Shown here: one piece after another, positions 1-8,278 of the stretch
How the letters are laid out: each line of letters starts with the position of its first letter
Position numbering within the stretch: position 1 is the first letter of the stretch
Assembly: GCF_013284035.1 (NCBI RefSeq)
Contig: NZ_CP054141.1
Location: forward strand, 3,906,001 to 3,970,000
Length of the DNA: 64,000 nucleotides
Direction of reading: 5' to 3'
Origin: Flavobacterium sp. M31R6
Lineage (GTDB): Bacteria > Bacteroidota > Bacteroidia > Flavobacteriales > Flavobacteriaceae
Program-made: the position numbers and the translations under genes
The notes under the pieces: model-generated
Databases searched by the model: none
Seen by the model: only the letters and a program-made list of their open reading frames with translations
What the model was told of the DNA's origin: nothing

Positions 1-396
1 TTCACCATCCTGTTTCCCTAAATGTTTGTGATGCATTTTGTGGGCCTTACGCAAACCAACTAAATATTTGTTTTTAGTTTTCTTGAACCACTTAAAACGT
101 TGATGAATCAATACGTCGTGAATCATAAAATAGCAAAAACCGTAAGTTGTTATTCCTAGAGCAATGAAAAATAAATAATTCATTCCGCCCTGTACTCCAA
201 AATAAAAAAGCACAATACTGGGTATGGCAAAAATCAGAAAGAATATATCATTTCGCTCGAATGTATGCTCATATTTTGGCTGATGATGATCGGCATGAAA
301 ATACCACATAAGCCCATGCATAATATACTTATGAGTGAGCCATGTAATACATTCCATAAATAAAAAAACACTCAAAAAAATAAAAAAGGAAATCAT
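1..396 (-). CDS. crtZ: Beta-carotene hydroxylase, CrtZ type (partial, C-terminus cut by window edge)
   Basis: The first 132 codons of a membrane di-iron hydroxylase are present and the reading frame runs off position 1. The histidine clusters expected of carotenoid 3-hydroxylases are visible: HKYIMHG near residue 22, HADHH near 34, HDVLIHQ near 83 and HKMHHKH near 114, with hydrophobic segments between them. The family adds 3-hydroxyl groups to the beta-ionone rings of beta-carotene, giving zeaxanthin. About 20 C-terminal residues are probably missing. It lies 36 bp downstream of crtB on the same strand, so it is very likely co-transcribed. The ATG at 396 gives a normal N-terminus. A general fatty-acid hydroxylase is less likely given the neighbours. 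Confidence 0.88.
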   Translation of the reverse strand, partial: MISFFIFLSVFLFMECITWLTHKYIMHGLMWYFHADHHQPKYEHTFERNDIFFLIFAIPSIVLFYFGVQGGMNYLFFIALGITTYGFCYFMIHDVLIHQRFKWFKKTKNKYLVGLRKAHKMHHKHLGKQDGE

Positions 397-432
397 ATTC
401 TTTTTATTAAATTAAAAATTTACGCATTTTTT

Positions 433-1272
433 TTACACCAATTTCAGCTTGTAAGATACGAACGATTGCGCCAACAATCCTGCTTTGGAATAATTGGAAA
501 CTCGAATTCTTGTATTTCCAATTTCATTACAAGGCGTGTGCTCCAGTTTTTTGAGCAGTTTTTTGTAATAAACATAAGCTGTGTAAACACCAAATTTGGC
601 TTCCAAAGGTAATTTTACGATTCCTAGGTAGGCAATTCTAAAATCTTCCTCGATTTCCTCGATAATTGCTTTTTTTGACTTTTCACTAAAGGATTTTAAA
701 TCGACTCCCGGAAAATAATTACGGTTCAATACTAAATTATCATCTTTTAAATCACGAAGGAAATTTACTTTTTGGAAAGCCGAACCCAATCGCATGGCTT
801 GGTCTTTAAGCTGATTGTATTTGATTTCATCACCTTTGACAAAAACTTTCAGACACATTAGCCCCACTACATCGGCAGAACCATAAATGTATTCGTTGTA
901 TTCCTCTTTGCTGTGATAATCAGATTTGATTAAATCGAGTTTCATGCTTTTGAGGAACGATTGAATCATTTCGTCCGTAATATTGTATTGCTTAACAGTC
1001 TGCTGAAAGGAATTCAAAATCGGATTCAAACTGATACCCAATTTCATCGCTTTGTAATACTCCGCTTCAAAATCATTAATTAGATTTTCTTTGTCGTAAC
1101 CGTGAAAAGAATCTACAATTTCATCTGCAAAACGCACAAATCCATAGATGCTATAAATGGCATCACGAATGCTGGGCGCCAACATATAAACCGCCATAGA
1201 AAACGAAGTACTGTAATTTTTAGTAACCAATTTACTACACTTGAAAGATACATCATCAAATAATTGTTTCAT
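433..1272 (-). CDS. crtB: Phytoene synthase
   Basis: The 279-residue protein belongs to the squalene/phytoene synthase family, which joins two geranylgeranyl diphosphates head to head to form phytoene. Both aspartate-rich magnesium-binding motifs are visible: DEIVD at residues 50-54 and DLKDD near residue 175. Length is normal for bacterial CrtB. It follows crtI after a 118 bp gap filled entirely by a repeat whose near-copy sits in front of aroQ, and its ATG abuts that element. Neighbouring crtI and crtZ make phytoene synthase more likely than squalene synthase. Confidence 0.94.
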   Translation of the reverse strand: MKQLFDDVSFKCSKLVTKNYSTSFSMAVYMLAPSIRDAIYSIYGFVRFADEIVDSFHGYDKENLINDFEAEYYKAMKLGISLNPILNSFQQTVKQYNITDEMIQSFLKSMKLDLIKSDYHSKEEYNEYIYGSADVVGLMCLKVFVKGDEIKYNQLKDQAMRLGSAFQKVNFLRDLKDDNLVLNRNYFPGVDLKSFSEKSKKAIIEEIEEDFRIAYLGIVKLPLEAKFGVYTAYVYYKKLLKKLEHTPCNEIGNTRIRVSNYSKAGLLAQSFVSYKLKLV

Positions 1273-1390
1273 ATGCTTAAATTTATTGTTTTTTATAGGT
1301 CCTATGTAATTGCTTCACCTATTGGCTAAAGCTCGGGTCGCATACCATTATTGGAGTTAATAACCAATTTACGTTATGCTCACTTCATAT
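1273..1390 (-). repeat. Leader-like repeat, copy 1, between crtI and crtB
   Basis: The whole crtI-crtB gap, read on the minus strand, is one element. The 5' half (1338-1387) contains TGAGCAT, then TAAATTGGT, a 7 nt spacer, CCAAT and TATGCGA, so it can fold as a hairpin closed by GCATA/TATGC. The 3' half contains CAATTACATAGGACC followed by TATAAAAAACAATAAAT and ends at the crtB ATG. The 3' half matches 61887-61932 in front of aroQ with about four differences. The 5' half matches 61801-61853 and 55450-55501. Confidence 0.8.
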
Positions 1391-2860
1391 CTAATGATTT
1401 AAAAGTTGTTTATCTATTAACTCCGACACTAATTTCCCCGAAATCAATGCGGGAGGAACTCCAGGTCCGGGAACGGTTAATTGCCCCGTAAAATATAAGT
1501 TCTTCACTTTGGAACTTTTGAGTTTTGGTCTCAAAAAAGCGGTTTGCAAAAGTGTATTGGCCATCCCATAAGCATTCCCTTTGTATGAATTGTACTCTGA
1601 AACAAAGTCATTTTTACAAAATGATTGCTTAAATATAATACTATTTTTAATTTTTTGTTGTGTTAAAAGTTCGAAACGCTCCATTATTTTATCGAAATAT
1701 TCATTTCTTAAGTCCTCTGTATCAACAATTCCAGGAGCAAGTGGCACCAGAAAAAAACCGGATTCCATGCCTTCTGGAGCCGCTGTTTTATCTGTTAATG
1801 ATGGAAAATTGGCATAAAACAACGGTTCTTTTGGCCATTGTGGCTCGTCATAAATAGCTGCGGCATGTTGCTCAAAATCGACATCAAAAAACAAAGCGTG
1901 ATGCGAAATATTTTTTATTTTTTTATTGAACCCCACATAAAACAATAACGACGATGGAGCAAAAACCCGACTATCCCAATACTTTTCAGAATACGCCCGG
2001 TGTTCTTTATCCAATAAAGTTTCAGTATGGTGATAATCAGCACCGCTTAAAATAATATTGGATGGAATCATTTTCCCATTGACTGTAATCGAACGGGCTA
2101 CTTTACTTTCAACATTAATTTTTTCAATATTGGCATTGGTTACAAAAGTTACACCCAGTTCTCTAGCCAGACTTTCCATTGCTCGAACGACATCGAACAT
2201 ACCCGTTTTAGGATGCCAAGTTCCCAGACCAAAATCGGCATAATTCATGAAACTATAAAAAGAAGGAGTATCAGATGGTTTGGCGCCAAGGAACAAAACG
2301 GGGAATTCCAATATATGAATGAGTCGTTCGTTTTTGAATTTCTTTCTAATGTCTTTACTGATGTTACTGAAAAACTGACCGACTTTCTTAGCGGTTTCGA
2401 CCGTTACCAATTCCAATGGAGAAACACCCGGGCGATACACCAATTCTTTTATTGCGATATCATAATTGCTTTTGGCCTCAAACATAAATTCTTTTAAGAC
2501 TTGGCCACTTCCTTTTTCGATAGCTTCAAAATCAGCTATTATCTGAGGTAAATTATCTGCAATTGCAATAAAATCATCAATATCATAATAAACTCGGTAC
2601 GCTGGAGAGAGTTTTATTAGTTCATAATAATCAGTTGTTTTCTTGCCAAAATCAGCAAAAAAACGTTCAAAAACATCAGGCATCCAATACCAACTGGGCC
2701 CCATGTCAAACGTAAACCCTTCAGCTTTCAATTGACGGGCCCGGCCTCCTATCGAAGCATTTTTTTCATAAACCGACACTTTATGACCACTTTTTGCTAA
2801 ATAGCATGCGGCAGACATTGCCGAAAACCCAGAACCTATTATTGAGATTGATTTTTTCAT
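1391..2860 (-). CDS. crtI: Phytoene desaturase
   Basis: The 489-residue FAD-dependent desaturase converts phytoene to lycopene at the membrane. The N-terminal dinucleotide-binding fold (IIGSGFSAMSAACYLAKSG, then VYEKNASIGGRA) is clear. The C-terminus has the carotenoid-oxidoreductase signature region with LYFTGQLTVPGPGVPPALISG. Length is typical for CrtI. It lies 36 bp downstream of the CarH-like regulator gene, and its TAG stop directly abuts the repeat that fills the space before crtB. Other carotenoid desaturases or isomerases share the fold, but its place next to crtB favours CrtI. Confidence 0.94.
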   Translation of the reverse strand: MKKSISIIGSGFSAMSAACYLAKSGHKVSVYEKNASIGGRARQLKAEGFTFDMGPSWYWMPDVFERFFADFGKKTTDYYELIKLSPAYRVYYDIDDFIAIADNLPQIIADFEAIEKGSGQVLKEFMFEAKSNYDIAIKELVYRPGVSPLELVTVETAKKVGQFFSNISKDIRKKFKNERLIHILEFPVLFLGAKPSDTPSFYSFMNYADFGLGTWHPKTGMFDVVRAMESLARELGVTFVTNANIEKINVESKVARSITVNGKMIPSNIILSGADYHHTETLLDKEHRAYSEKYWDSRVFAPSSLLFYVGFNKKIKNISHHALFFDVDFEQHAAAIYDEPQWPKEPLFYANFPSLTDKTAAPEGMESGFFLVPLAPGIVDTEDLRNEYFDKIMERFELLTQQKIKNSIIFKQSFCKNDFVSEYNSYKGNAYGMANTLLQTAFLRPKLKSSKVKNLYFTGQLTVPGPGVPPALISGKLVSELIDKQLLNH

Positions 2861-2896
2861 TTGTTTAGCAAATATACAAAAAGATTAAACAAAAAA

Positions 2897-3793
2897 TCAA
2901 ATCTTTTCTATTAAATCCAAAATGGAACTAAAAACTTTAACATCAATAGGAATTAAATCCTGATCTATGTACTGAGTCATTTTTCCAATCAACCAGATTT
3001 GAGTGCCGTCACCTAAGAGTTCAGTACCCATATTACCTACATAATCATTGACATAATCTCGTTCGGGCTGTATCGTAAAATAAGAAAGAAAAACAATTGA
3101 ACTGTAATGTTTCTTCAAATCTTTCAAATTACTTATTGGCATACTCTCACCCAAATAAACAACTTTATACCCCTTAGAAACAATTTCATAATGCAAATAC
3201 ATCAATCCCAATTCATGAATTTCATTAAGAGGAAGCGACAATACAAAAACTTTGCTTTTATTTATCGACTTACTGGCTTCCACTTTTTCAATATTTACCA
3301 ATATTTTCTTCAATATCAAACAACTGATAAAATGCTCGTGCGCTGGTGTAATCGTATCGGTTTGCCACAATAAACCAATTTCCTCCATCAATGGAATAAA
3401 TACTTGATGAAAGATTTCCTTAAAAGATTTTTCTTCTAGCAACCAATTGTACGTATTAGAAAAAAGTTCTTGATCAAAATTCATCATAGCCATCTTGAAA
3501 GCATTGACAGCATGATTTTTTGCATTTTTATTCGAAATAACATCACGAATCATTTCCGTTATTTTTTCATCGCTAAAGGTTGAAATTTTGGAAATTTTAT
3601 ATCCATAATCATGCAGCAAAGTGATATTCAATAATTTTTGAAGGCTCTCCAGTGAGTACAACCGTATATTAGTATCCGTTCGCATAGGCTGTAAAACATC
3701 ATATCGTTTTTCCCAAATTCGGATTGTATGCGCTTTTATACCTGAAAGATTTTCAAGATCCTTAATACTGAAAGTATTTTTTATATTGTTCAT
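2897..3793 (-). CDS. carH: MerR-family regulator with cobalamin-binding domain, CarH/LitR type
   Basis: An N-terminal MerR helix-turn-helix (FSIKDLENLSGIKAHTIRIWEKRY) is followed by a B12-binding half. Counting from the ATG at 3793, the CarH helix-bundle signature W-x9-EH is present (W143, E153, H154), as is the ExHxxG cobalamin-ligand motif (E191, H193, G196). In characterised CarH proteins, dark AdoCbl-bound tetramers repress carotenoid genes and light disrupts them; function here is inferred from these motifs. A longer frame begins at a TTG at 3817, but that codon lies inside the -7 box, so 3793 is preferred. It is the first gene of the crt operon and probably autoregulated. Confidence 0.85.
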   Translation of the reverse strand: MNNIKNTFSIKDLENLSGIKAHTIRIWEKRYDVLQPMRTDTNIRLYSLESLQKLLNITLLHDYGYKISKISTFSDEKITEMIRDVISNKNAKNHAVNAFKMAMMNFDQELFSNTYNWLLEEKSFKEIFHQVFIPLMEEIGLLWQTDTITPAHEHFISCLILKKILVNIEKVEASKSINKSKVFVLSLPLNEIHELGLMYLHYEIVSKGYKVVYLGESMPISNLKDLKKHYSSIVFLSYFTIQPERDYVNDYVGNMGTELLGDGTQIWLIGKMTQYIDQDLIPIDVKVFSSILDLIEKI

Positions 3794-3814
3794 ATATATT
3801 ACATATTTATTAAA

Positions 3815-3822
3815 CAAATATA
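3815..3822 (-). promoter_or_regulatory. Promoter -7 box of the carH-crt operon
   Basis: The minus strand reads TATATTTG, an exact match to the Bacteroidota TAnnTTTG element, 22 bp upstream of the carH ATG. No good -33 TTG is seen; that zone is occupied by the palindrome at 3825-3851. Confidence 0.65.
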
Positions 3823-3824
3823 GC

Positions 3825-3851
3825 TTTATTTTAAATTAAATTTAAAATAAA
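3825..3851. promoter_or_regulatory. Perfect palindrome, candidate CarH operator
   Basis: TTTATTTTAAATT and its exact reverse complement are separated by a single A, giving 13 bp arms. The palindrome sits 2 bp upstream of the carH -7 box, where a bound repressor would block RNA polymerase. Operator function is inferred from position only. Confidence 0.5.
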
Positions 3852-3961
3852 ACAACTACTTAATTTTGAAATCTTTAAATTTCACTGAACAGTTCTATTT
3901 TTTATAACTAAATTCTTTGTCAAACCTTAAATTTCGTAACCCCTAATCCCTAAATTCTCTT

Positions 3962-3969
3962 TATATTTG
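3962..3969 (+). promoter_or_regulatory. Promoter -7 box of purB
   Basis: TATATTTG lies 24 bp before the purB ATG and fits TAnnTTTG. No clear -33 TTG is seen at the usual spacing. The match shows that a TTG in-frame at 3967 is part of the promoter and not the start codon. Confidence 0.55.
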
Positions 3970-3993
3970 TGCCTTTCGAAAAAACAACAAAAA

Positions 3994-5340
3994 ATGACTA
4001 CTCTAAACGAATTGAATGCTATATCACCAATCGACGGTCGTTATAGAAATAAGACATTATCACTAGCTCCTTTTTTCTCTGAAGAAGCTTTAATCAAATA
4101 TCGCGTATTAATTGAAATCGAATATTTCATTGCTTTATGCGAAGTTCCTTTACCACAACTAAAAAACGTAAATCCTAATCTTTTCGATAGTTTACGTACC
4201 ATTTATAAAAATTTCTCTACCGAAGATGCACTTTGGATAAAAGAAACTGAAAAAGTAACCAACCACGACGTAAAAGCTGTTGAGTATTTTATCAAAGACG
4301 CTTTTGAAAAACTGGGTTTATCAGCATACAAAGAATTTATTCACTTCGGATTAACTTCTCAAGACATTAACAATACAGCGATTCCGCTTTCGACAAAAGA
4401 TGCTTTTGAAAAAGTTTATATGCCATCGTTAATTACCTTGACATCCAAATTAAAAGAATTGAGCCAAGAGTGGAAAGACATTCCAATGCTTGCCCGTACA
4501 CACGGACAACCTGCTTCACCTACTCGTTTGGGTAAAGAAATAGCTGTTTTTGTGGAGCGTCTGGAAGAGCAAATGCGCTTGTTGTTCAACATTCCGTTTG
4601 CAGCCAAATTTGGTGGAGCAACTGGAAATTACAATGCCCATCATGTTGCGTATCCGCAAATTGACTGGAAACAGTTCGGCACTAAATTTGTTCAGGAAAA
4701 CTTGGGATTACACCATTCTTTTCCAACAACACAAATAGAGCATTACGACCATTTTGCGGCCTTTTTTGATGCTTTAAAAAGAATCAACACTATCATTATT
4801 GATTTGGACCGTGACATTTGGACGTATGTTTCAATGGAATATTTCAAACAAAAAATTAAAGCGGGAGAGATTGGATCATCGGCTATGCCACACAAAGTAA
4901 ATCCAATTGATTTTGAAAACTCCGAAGGAAACTTAGGAATAGCCAATGCAATTTTTGAACATTTATCGGCAAAATTACCGGTTTCAAGATTACAACGCGA
5001 TTTGACAGACAGTACTGTTTTAAGAAACATTGGAGTACCAATTGGACATACTCTAATCGCTTTTGAAGCTACTTTGAAAGGTTTAAACAAATTATTGTTG
5101 AACGAATCCAAATTCCACGAAGATTTAGAGAAAAACTGGGCTGTTGTAGCCGAAGCAATTCAAACTATTTTAAGACGCGAAGCCTATCCAAATCCATACG
5201 AAGCATTAAAAGGATTGACTAGAACCAACGAAGCCATTGATAAAAATGCAATTCATGGTTTTATCGCAACGCTTGATGTTTCTGAAGAAATAAAAGCCGA
5301 ATTGATGCAAATCACTCCAAGTAATTTCTTGGGGATTTAA
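3994..5340 (+). CDS. purB: Adenylosuccinate lyase
   Basis: The 448-residue protein of the fumarase/aspartase superfamily acts twice in purine synthesis, releasing fumarate from SAICAR and from adenylosuccinate. Visible hallmarks are the N-terminal SPIDGRYRNKT, LARTHGQPASPT, and the family signature loop GSSAMPHKVNPIDFENSEGN with its catalytic serine. The N-terminus and length resemble E. coli PurB. The ATG at 3994 is chosen because the frame's upstream TTG lies inside the -7 box. It is followed by a strong terminator, so it is probably monocistronic and divergent from the crt operon. Confidence 0.97.
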   Translation: MTTLNELNAISPIDGRYRNKTLSLAPFFSEEALIKYRVLIEIEYFIALCEVPLPQLKNVNPNLFDSLRTIYKNFSTEDALWIKETEKVTNHDVKAVEYFIKDAFEKLGLSAYKEFIHFGLTSQDINNTAIPLSTKDAFEKVYMPSLITLTSKLKELSQEWKDIPMLARTHGQPASPTRLGKEIAVFVERLEEQMRLLFNIPFAAKFGGATGNYNAHHVAYPQIDWKQFGTKFVQENLGLHHSFPTTQIEHYDHFAAFFDALKRINTIIIDLDRDIWTYVSMEYFKQKIKAGEIGSSAMPHKVNPIDFENSEGNLGIANAIFEHLSAKLPVSRLQRDLTDSTVLRNIGVPIGHTLIAFEATLKGLNKLLLNESKFHEDLEKNWAVVAEAIQTILRREAYPNPYEALKGLTRTNEAIDKNAIHGFIATLDVSEEIKAELMQITPSNFLGI

Positions 5341-5365
5341 TAAACAGAAAAATATTTTTATATTG

Positions 5366-5398
5366 AAAGCTATCCTTTTGGGTAGCTTTTTTTTTTTG
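5366..5398 (+). terminator. Intrinsic terminator after purB
   Basis: A 10 bp stem (5366-5375 with 5380-5389, one G-U pair) with a TTTT loop is followed by a run of twelve T. Confidence 0.85.
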
Positions 5399-5451
5399 TG
5401 GATAAAAATTAAATTATAAGAATACGTAAAGCGTGTCAAGAATATTTTCCA

Positions 5452-5525
5452 CCACTGATTACACAGATTTTCACAGATTTTATTCCCATTATTTGAAAAT
5501 CTGTGTAAATCTTTTTAATCTGTGG
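5452..5525. repeat. CACAGATT-type imperfect palindrome
   Basis: The left arm (CCACTGATTACACAGATT, TTCACAGATTTT) and right arm (AAAATCTGTGTAAATC, then AATCTGTGG) are near reverse complements, so about 30 bp on each side can pair. A related GCAGATT version lies inside the palindrome at 10790-10924. It resembles short dispersed intergenic repeats of flavobacterial genomes. Confidence 0.6.
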
Positions 5526-5673
5526 CTAATTTTATTGGTTTGGTATTAGTCACGGATATGCGTAAAAATAAATATCAAAAAAACCAAACCACAAAGAATT
5601 TTCTTTTTTCGTAAATTAGCCATAAATCGTTTTTACCCAAAAACCTTTCAATAATAAACAGCAATACCAATTT

Positions 5674-7914
5674 ATGAGTCAATTTACAGAAGTAACAGAA
5701 ACCACAAGCCATTTAAACCCTTTGATCAGTGATTTAGGACTCATCTTAATAACTGCGACTGTTGCTGTTTTGATATTTAGAAAACTAAAACAGCCCTTAG
5801 TACTTGGATATTTGATTGCCGGTTTTTTGGCGGGTAACCATTTTGATTTTTTCCCTTCTGTCAAAGAGATTAAAAGTGTGGAAGTTTGGGCTGAAATTGG
5901 TGTTATCTTTTTGCTTTTTAGTCTCGGACTGGAATTTAGTTTCAAAAAATTAATGAAAGTAGGCGGAACGGCTTCTATCACTGCAGGAATTCAAATTGTA
6001 AGCATGTGCCTTTTGGGATATGCCGTTGGTCAATGGTTGGGATGGCCCAAAATGGATAGCATCTTTTTGGGGGTAATTCTCTCCATATCATCGACCACGA
6101 TTATTTTAAAATCATTTGATGAATTAGGCGTTAAGACGCAAAAATTTGCTGGAATTGTTATTGGCTCTTTAATTGTCCAAGACATACTCGCCATATTAAT
6201 GATGGTTTTATTGTCAACGGTTGCCGTGAGTAATCAGTTTTCTGGAGGCGACCTTTTAATGTCGGTATTAAAACTGCTCTTCTTTCTCGTCCTTTGGTTT
6301 CTGGGAGGGATTTTTATCATTCCAACAGTACTCAAAAAAACCAAACATTTACTCACCGATGAAATGTTACTCATCATTTCGCTCGCCTTGTGTCTGATGA
6401 TGGTTGTTCTTGCTGCAAATGCCGGTTTTTCGCCTGCACTAGGCGCTTTTATAATGGGCTCTATCATTGCCGAAACTACTCAGGCCGAACATATCGAACA
6501 TTTGGTAAAGCCCGTAAAAGACTTATTTGGCGCCGTATTTTTTGTATCGGTTGGTATGTTAATCAATCCCGATGCATTGTACCAACACGCCATTCCTGTA
6601 ATCATTCTTTCTATTGTCGTTATTTTTGGCCAATCCATCAGTTCTACAATTGGCGCCATATTTTCAGGACAACCACTTAAAGATTCAATCCGAACCGGAA
6701 TGAGTTTATCCCAAATTGGGGAATTCTCGTTCATCATTGCGACTTTGGGAGTAACCTTGAAAGCAACAAATTCTTTTTTGTATCCAATAGTGGTTGCCGT
6801 TTCGGCGGTAACGGTATTTACAACTCCTTTTATGATTAAATATTCGCTTCCTTTTTCTGAATATTTGGCACATAACTTACCCCGAAAATGGACCAAACGA
6901 ATTGAACGTTATTCGGCGAGTACGCAAGCTATAAAAACGGTTAGTTTGTGGCAAACGGTGATTAATGCTTTTTTGATTCAGGTGATTGTGCTTGTCGTAA
7001 TTATTCTTGCAGTTATATTGCTTTCGTCCCGTTTTATATTGCCCTTAGTCGAAGATTATCATTTGGGAAATACAATGGGAGCCTTAATCACATTGGGGAT
7101 AGTAGCACCATTTTTGTGGGCGCTTGCTTTTCGAAGAGTCGCCACTAATGAAGTTGAACAATTAATGCTGGACCGCAAATCCCGTGGACCGCTAACGATG
7201 CTATTTTTTATACGCATTCTGCTGTCCATTTTCTTTATTGGTTTATTGCTAAATATTTTCTTCTCTCCAAAAATCGCCTTGATTGCATTCATAATAGCAG
7301 TGGTAATTTATTTGATTTTTCAAAGAAAACTTCACATCCAATACCATAAAATTGAAAATCATTTTCTCGCCAATTTGAACGACCGCGAAATTGCGAGAGC
7401 CAAAAGAAGTCGCAGTGATTTAACGCCTTGGGACGGCCACATGGCAATATTTGACATTGCAGCAGAATCCAATATAGCCGGCGAATCATTGAAGAACCTT
7501 CAAATGAGGGAAAATCTAGGAATTAATATTGTTTCGATAAAACGGGGTGATATAACTATACATATTCCGAGTAGGAACGAACGTATTTTCCCAGGTGATG
7601 AAATTTGTGTTATCGGAACCGATGCCCAAGTACAGCAATTTAAAAAATATTTAGATCAGCATGAAATGGACGTTTCTCCGGAAACTGTGGAACCTGATAT
7701 TGTTTTGCGCCAAATCGAACTAAAAAATCACACCTTTATTGGAAAAAGCATCAAAGAATCCAAACTCCGCGAGAAAACACAAGGTTTGATTGTAGGTATC
7801 GAAAAAAGAGGAAACCGAACGCTAAATCCAGAGTCTAATGTCATTCTGGAAAAAGATGATATTTTGTGGATTGTTGGCAACAAAAAACTGTTGGCGGATT
7901 TGGTGCATGATTAG
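5674..7914 (+). CDS. CPA2-family monovalent cation:proton antiporter with two RCK_C domains
   Basis: The 746-residue inner-membrane protein has a KefB/Ybal-like sodium/proton exchanger core over roughly residues 20-400. A further hydrophobic block (about 430-545) follows. Two tandem TrkA-C/RCK_C domains lie at about 585-665 and 675-746, each ending in a GDEICVIG- or KDDILWIVG-like strand. No Rossmann-type RCK_N (TrkA-N) domain is seen between membrane and RCK_C parts. It probably exchanges K+ or Na+ for protons under ligand control. Its ATG at 5674 fits the hydrophobic start. A terminator follows, so it appears to be transcribed alone. KefB-type glutathione gating cannot be claimed. Confidence 0.88.
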   Translation: MSQFTEVTETTSHLNPLISDLGLILITATVAVLIFRKLKQPLVLGYLIAGFLAGNHFDFFPSVKEIKSVEVWAEIGVIFLLFSLGLEFSFKKLMKVGGTASITAGIQIVSMCLLGYAVGQWLGWPKMDSIFLGVILSISSTTIILKSFDELGVKTQKFAGIVIGSLIVQDILAILMMVLLSTVAVSNQFSGGDLLMSVLKLLFFLVLWFLGGIFIIPTVLKKTKHLLTDEMLLIISLALCLMMVVLAANAGFSPALGAFIMGSIIAETTQAEHIEHLVKPVKDLFGAVFFVSVGMLINPDALYQHAIPVIILSIVVIFGQSISSTIGAIFSGQPLKDSIRTGMSLSQIGEFSFIIATLGVTLKATNSFLYPIVVAVSAVTVFTTPFMIKYSLPFSEYLAHNLPRKWTKRIERYSASTQAIKTVSLWQTVINAFLIQVIVLVVIILAVILLSSRFILPLVEDYHLGNTMGALITLGIVAPFLWALAFRRVATNEVEQLMLDRKSRGPLTMLFFIRILLSIFFIGLLLNIFFSPKIALIAFIIAVVIYLIFQRKLHIQYHKIENHFLANLNDREIARAKRSRSDLTPWDGHMAIFDIAAESNIAGESLKNLQMRENLGINIVSIKRGDITIHIPSRNERIFPGDEICVIGTDAQVQQFKKYLDQHEMDVSPETVEPDIVLRQIELKNHTFIGKSIKESKLREKTQGLIVGIEKRGNRTLNPESNVILEKDDILWIVGNKKLLADLVHD

Positions 7915-7939
7915 ACTTTTGCTTATCTTATTATAAAAC

Positions 7940-7964
7940 ACTGGTCGAAAGGCTAGTTTTTTTT
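7940..7964 (+). terminator. Intrinsic terminator after the antiporter gene
   Basis: Stem ACTGGTC/GGCTAGT with a GAAA tetraloop (two G-U pairs) followed by eight T. Confidence 0.7.
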
Positions 7965-8068
7965 AGGAGCAGAACAATAGTTATTCATAACAGCTTCACT
8001 CCCGCTGTACGCAATATCTTTTGGGCTGAACCCCAGCCCCAAAGGATATTTGCTTCCATCGGGGCTAG
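7965..8068 (-). repeat. Family-1 palindromic element, copy A
   Basis: Read on the minus strand it begins TAGCCCCGATGGAAGC, continues into a GC-rich hairpin with ATATC/GATAT at its foot, then GCGTACAGCGGGA, and ends TTCTGCTCCT. Both ends match copy B at 10928-11057. The central hairpin sequence differs between copies. Confidence 0.7.
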
Positions 8069-8263
8069 AGAATACATTTATCATTCGTAAGAAATACTAT
8101 TAAAAAACTCATTTTCAATACTTTACCTTATTACAAAAGTAAAAACTATTAAAAGTTGTAATTCATTTTTTATACATTTGAAAATAAATAAATACTGATT
8201 TTTGCAAGACATAGCACCTTAATTTAGGAGTGATAAGTAGAACTTTGTCAGACCTATAAACGA

Positions 8264-8278
8264 GTTGGCAGTAATACT
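8264..8278 (+). repeat. Left inverted repeat of the lipoprotein cassette
   Basis: GTTGGCAGTAATACT ends at the base before the ATG of the lipoprotein gene. Its reverse complement, with one mismatch, occurs at 8967-8981 just after the stop codon. Confidence 0.7.

Larger units (their letters stand above)
5341..5673. other. Intergenic stretch purB to antiporter
   Basis: It holds the purB terminator and one imperfect palindromic repeat (5452-5525). No coding potential was seen in the remainder. Confidence 0.6.
7915..8278. other. Intergenic stretch with terminator and palindromic repeat
   Basis: Contains the antiporter terminator, one family-1 palindromic element (7965-8068) and, just before the next ATG, the left inverted repeat of the lipoprotein cassette. 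Nothing else was recognised in 8069-8263. Confidence 0.6.

Noticed and set aside
1338..1387. Rho-independent terminator between crtI and crtB
   Set aside because: The hairpin is short and lacks a T run in the transcript, and the same structure recurs before aroQ and the M23 gene.
6390..6680. Plus-strand 96-codon frame rich in Cys, Tyr and Phe
   Set aside because: Shadow of the antiporter gene in another frame.
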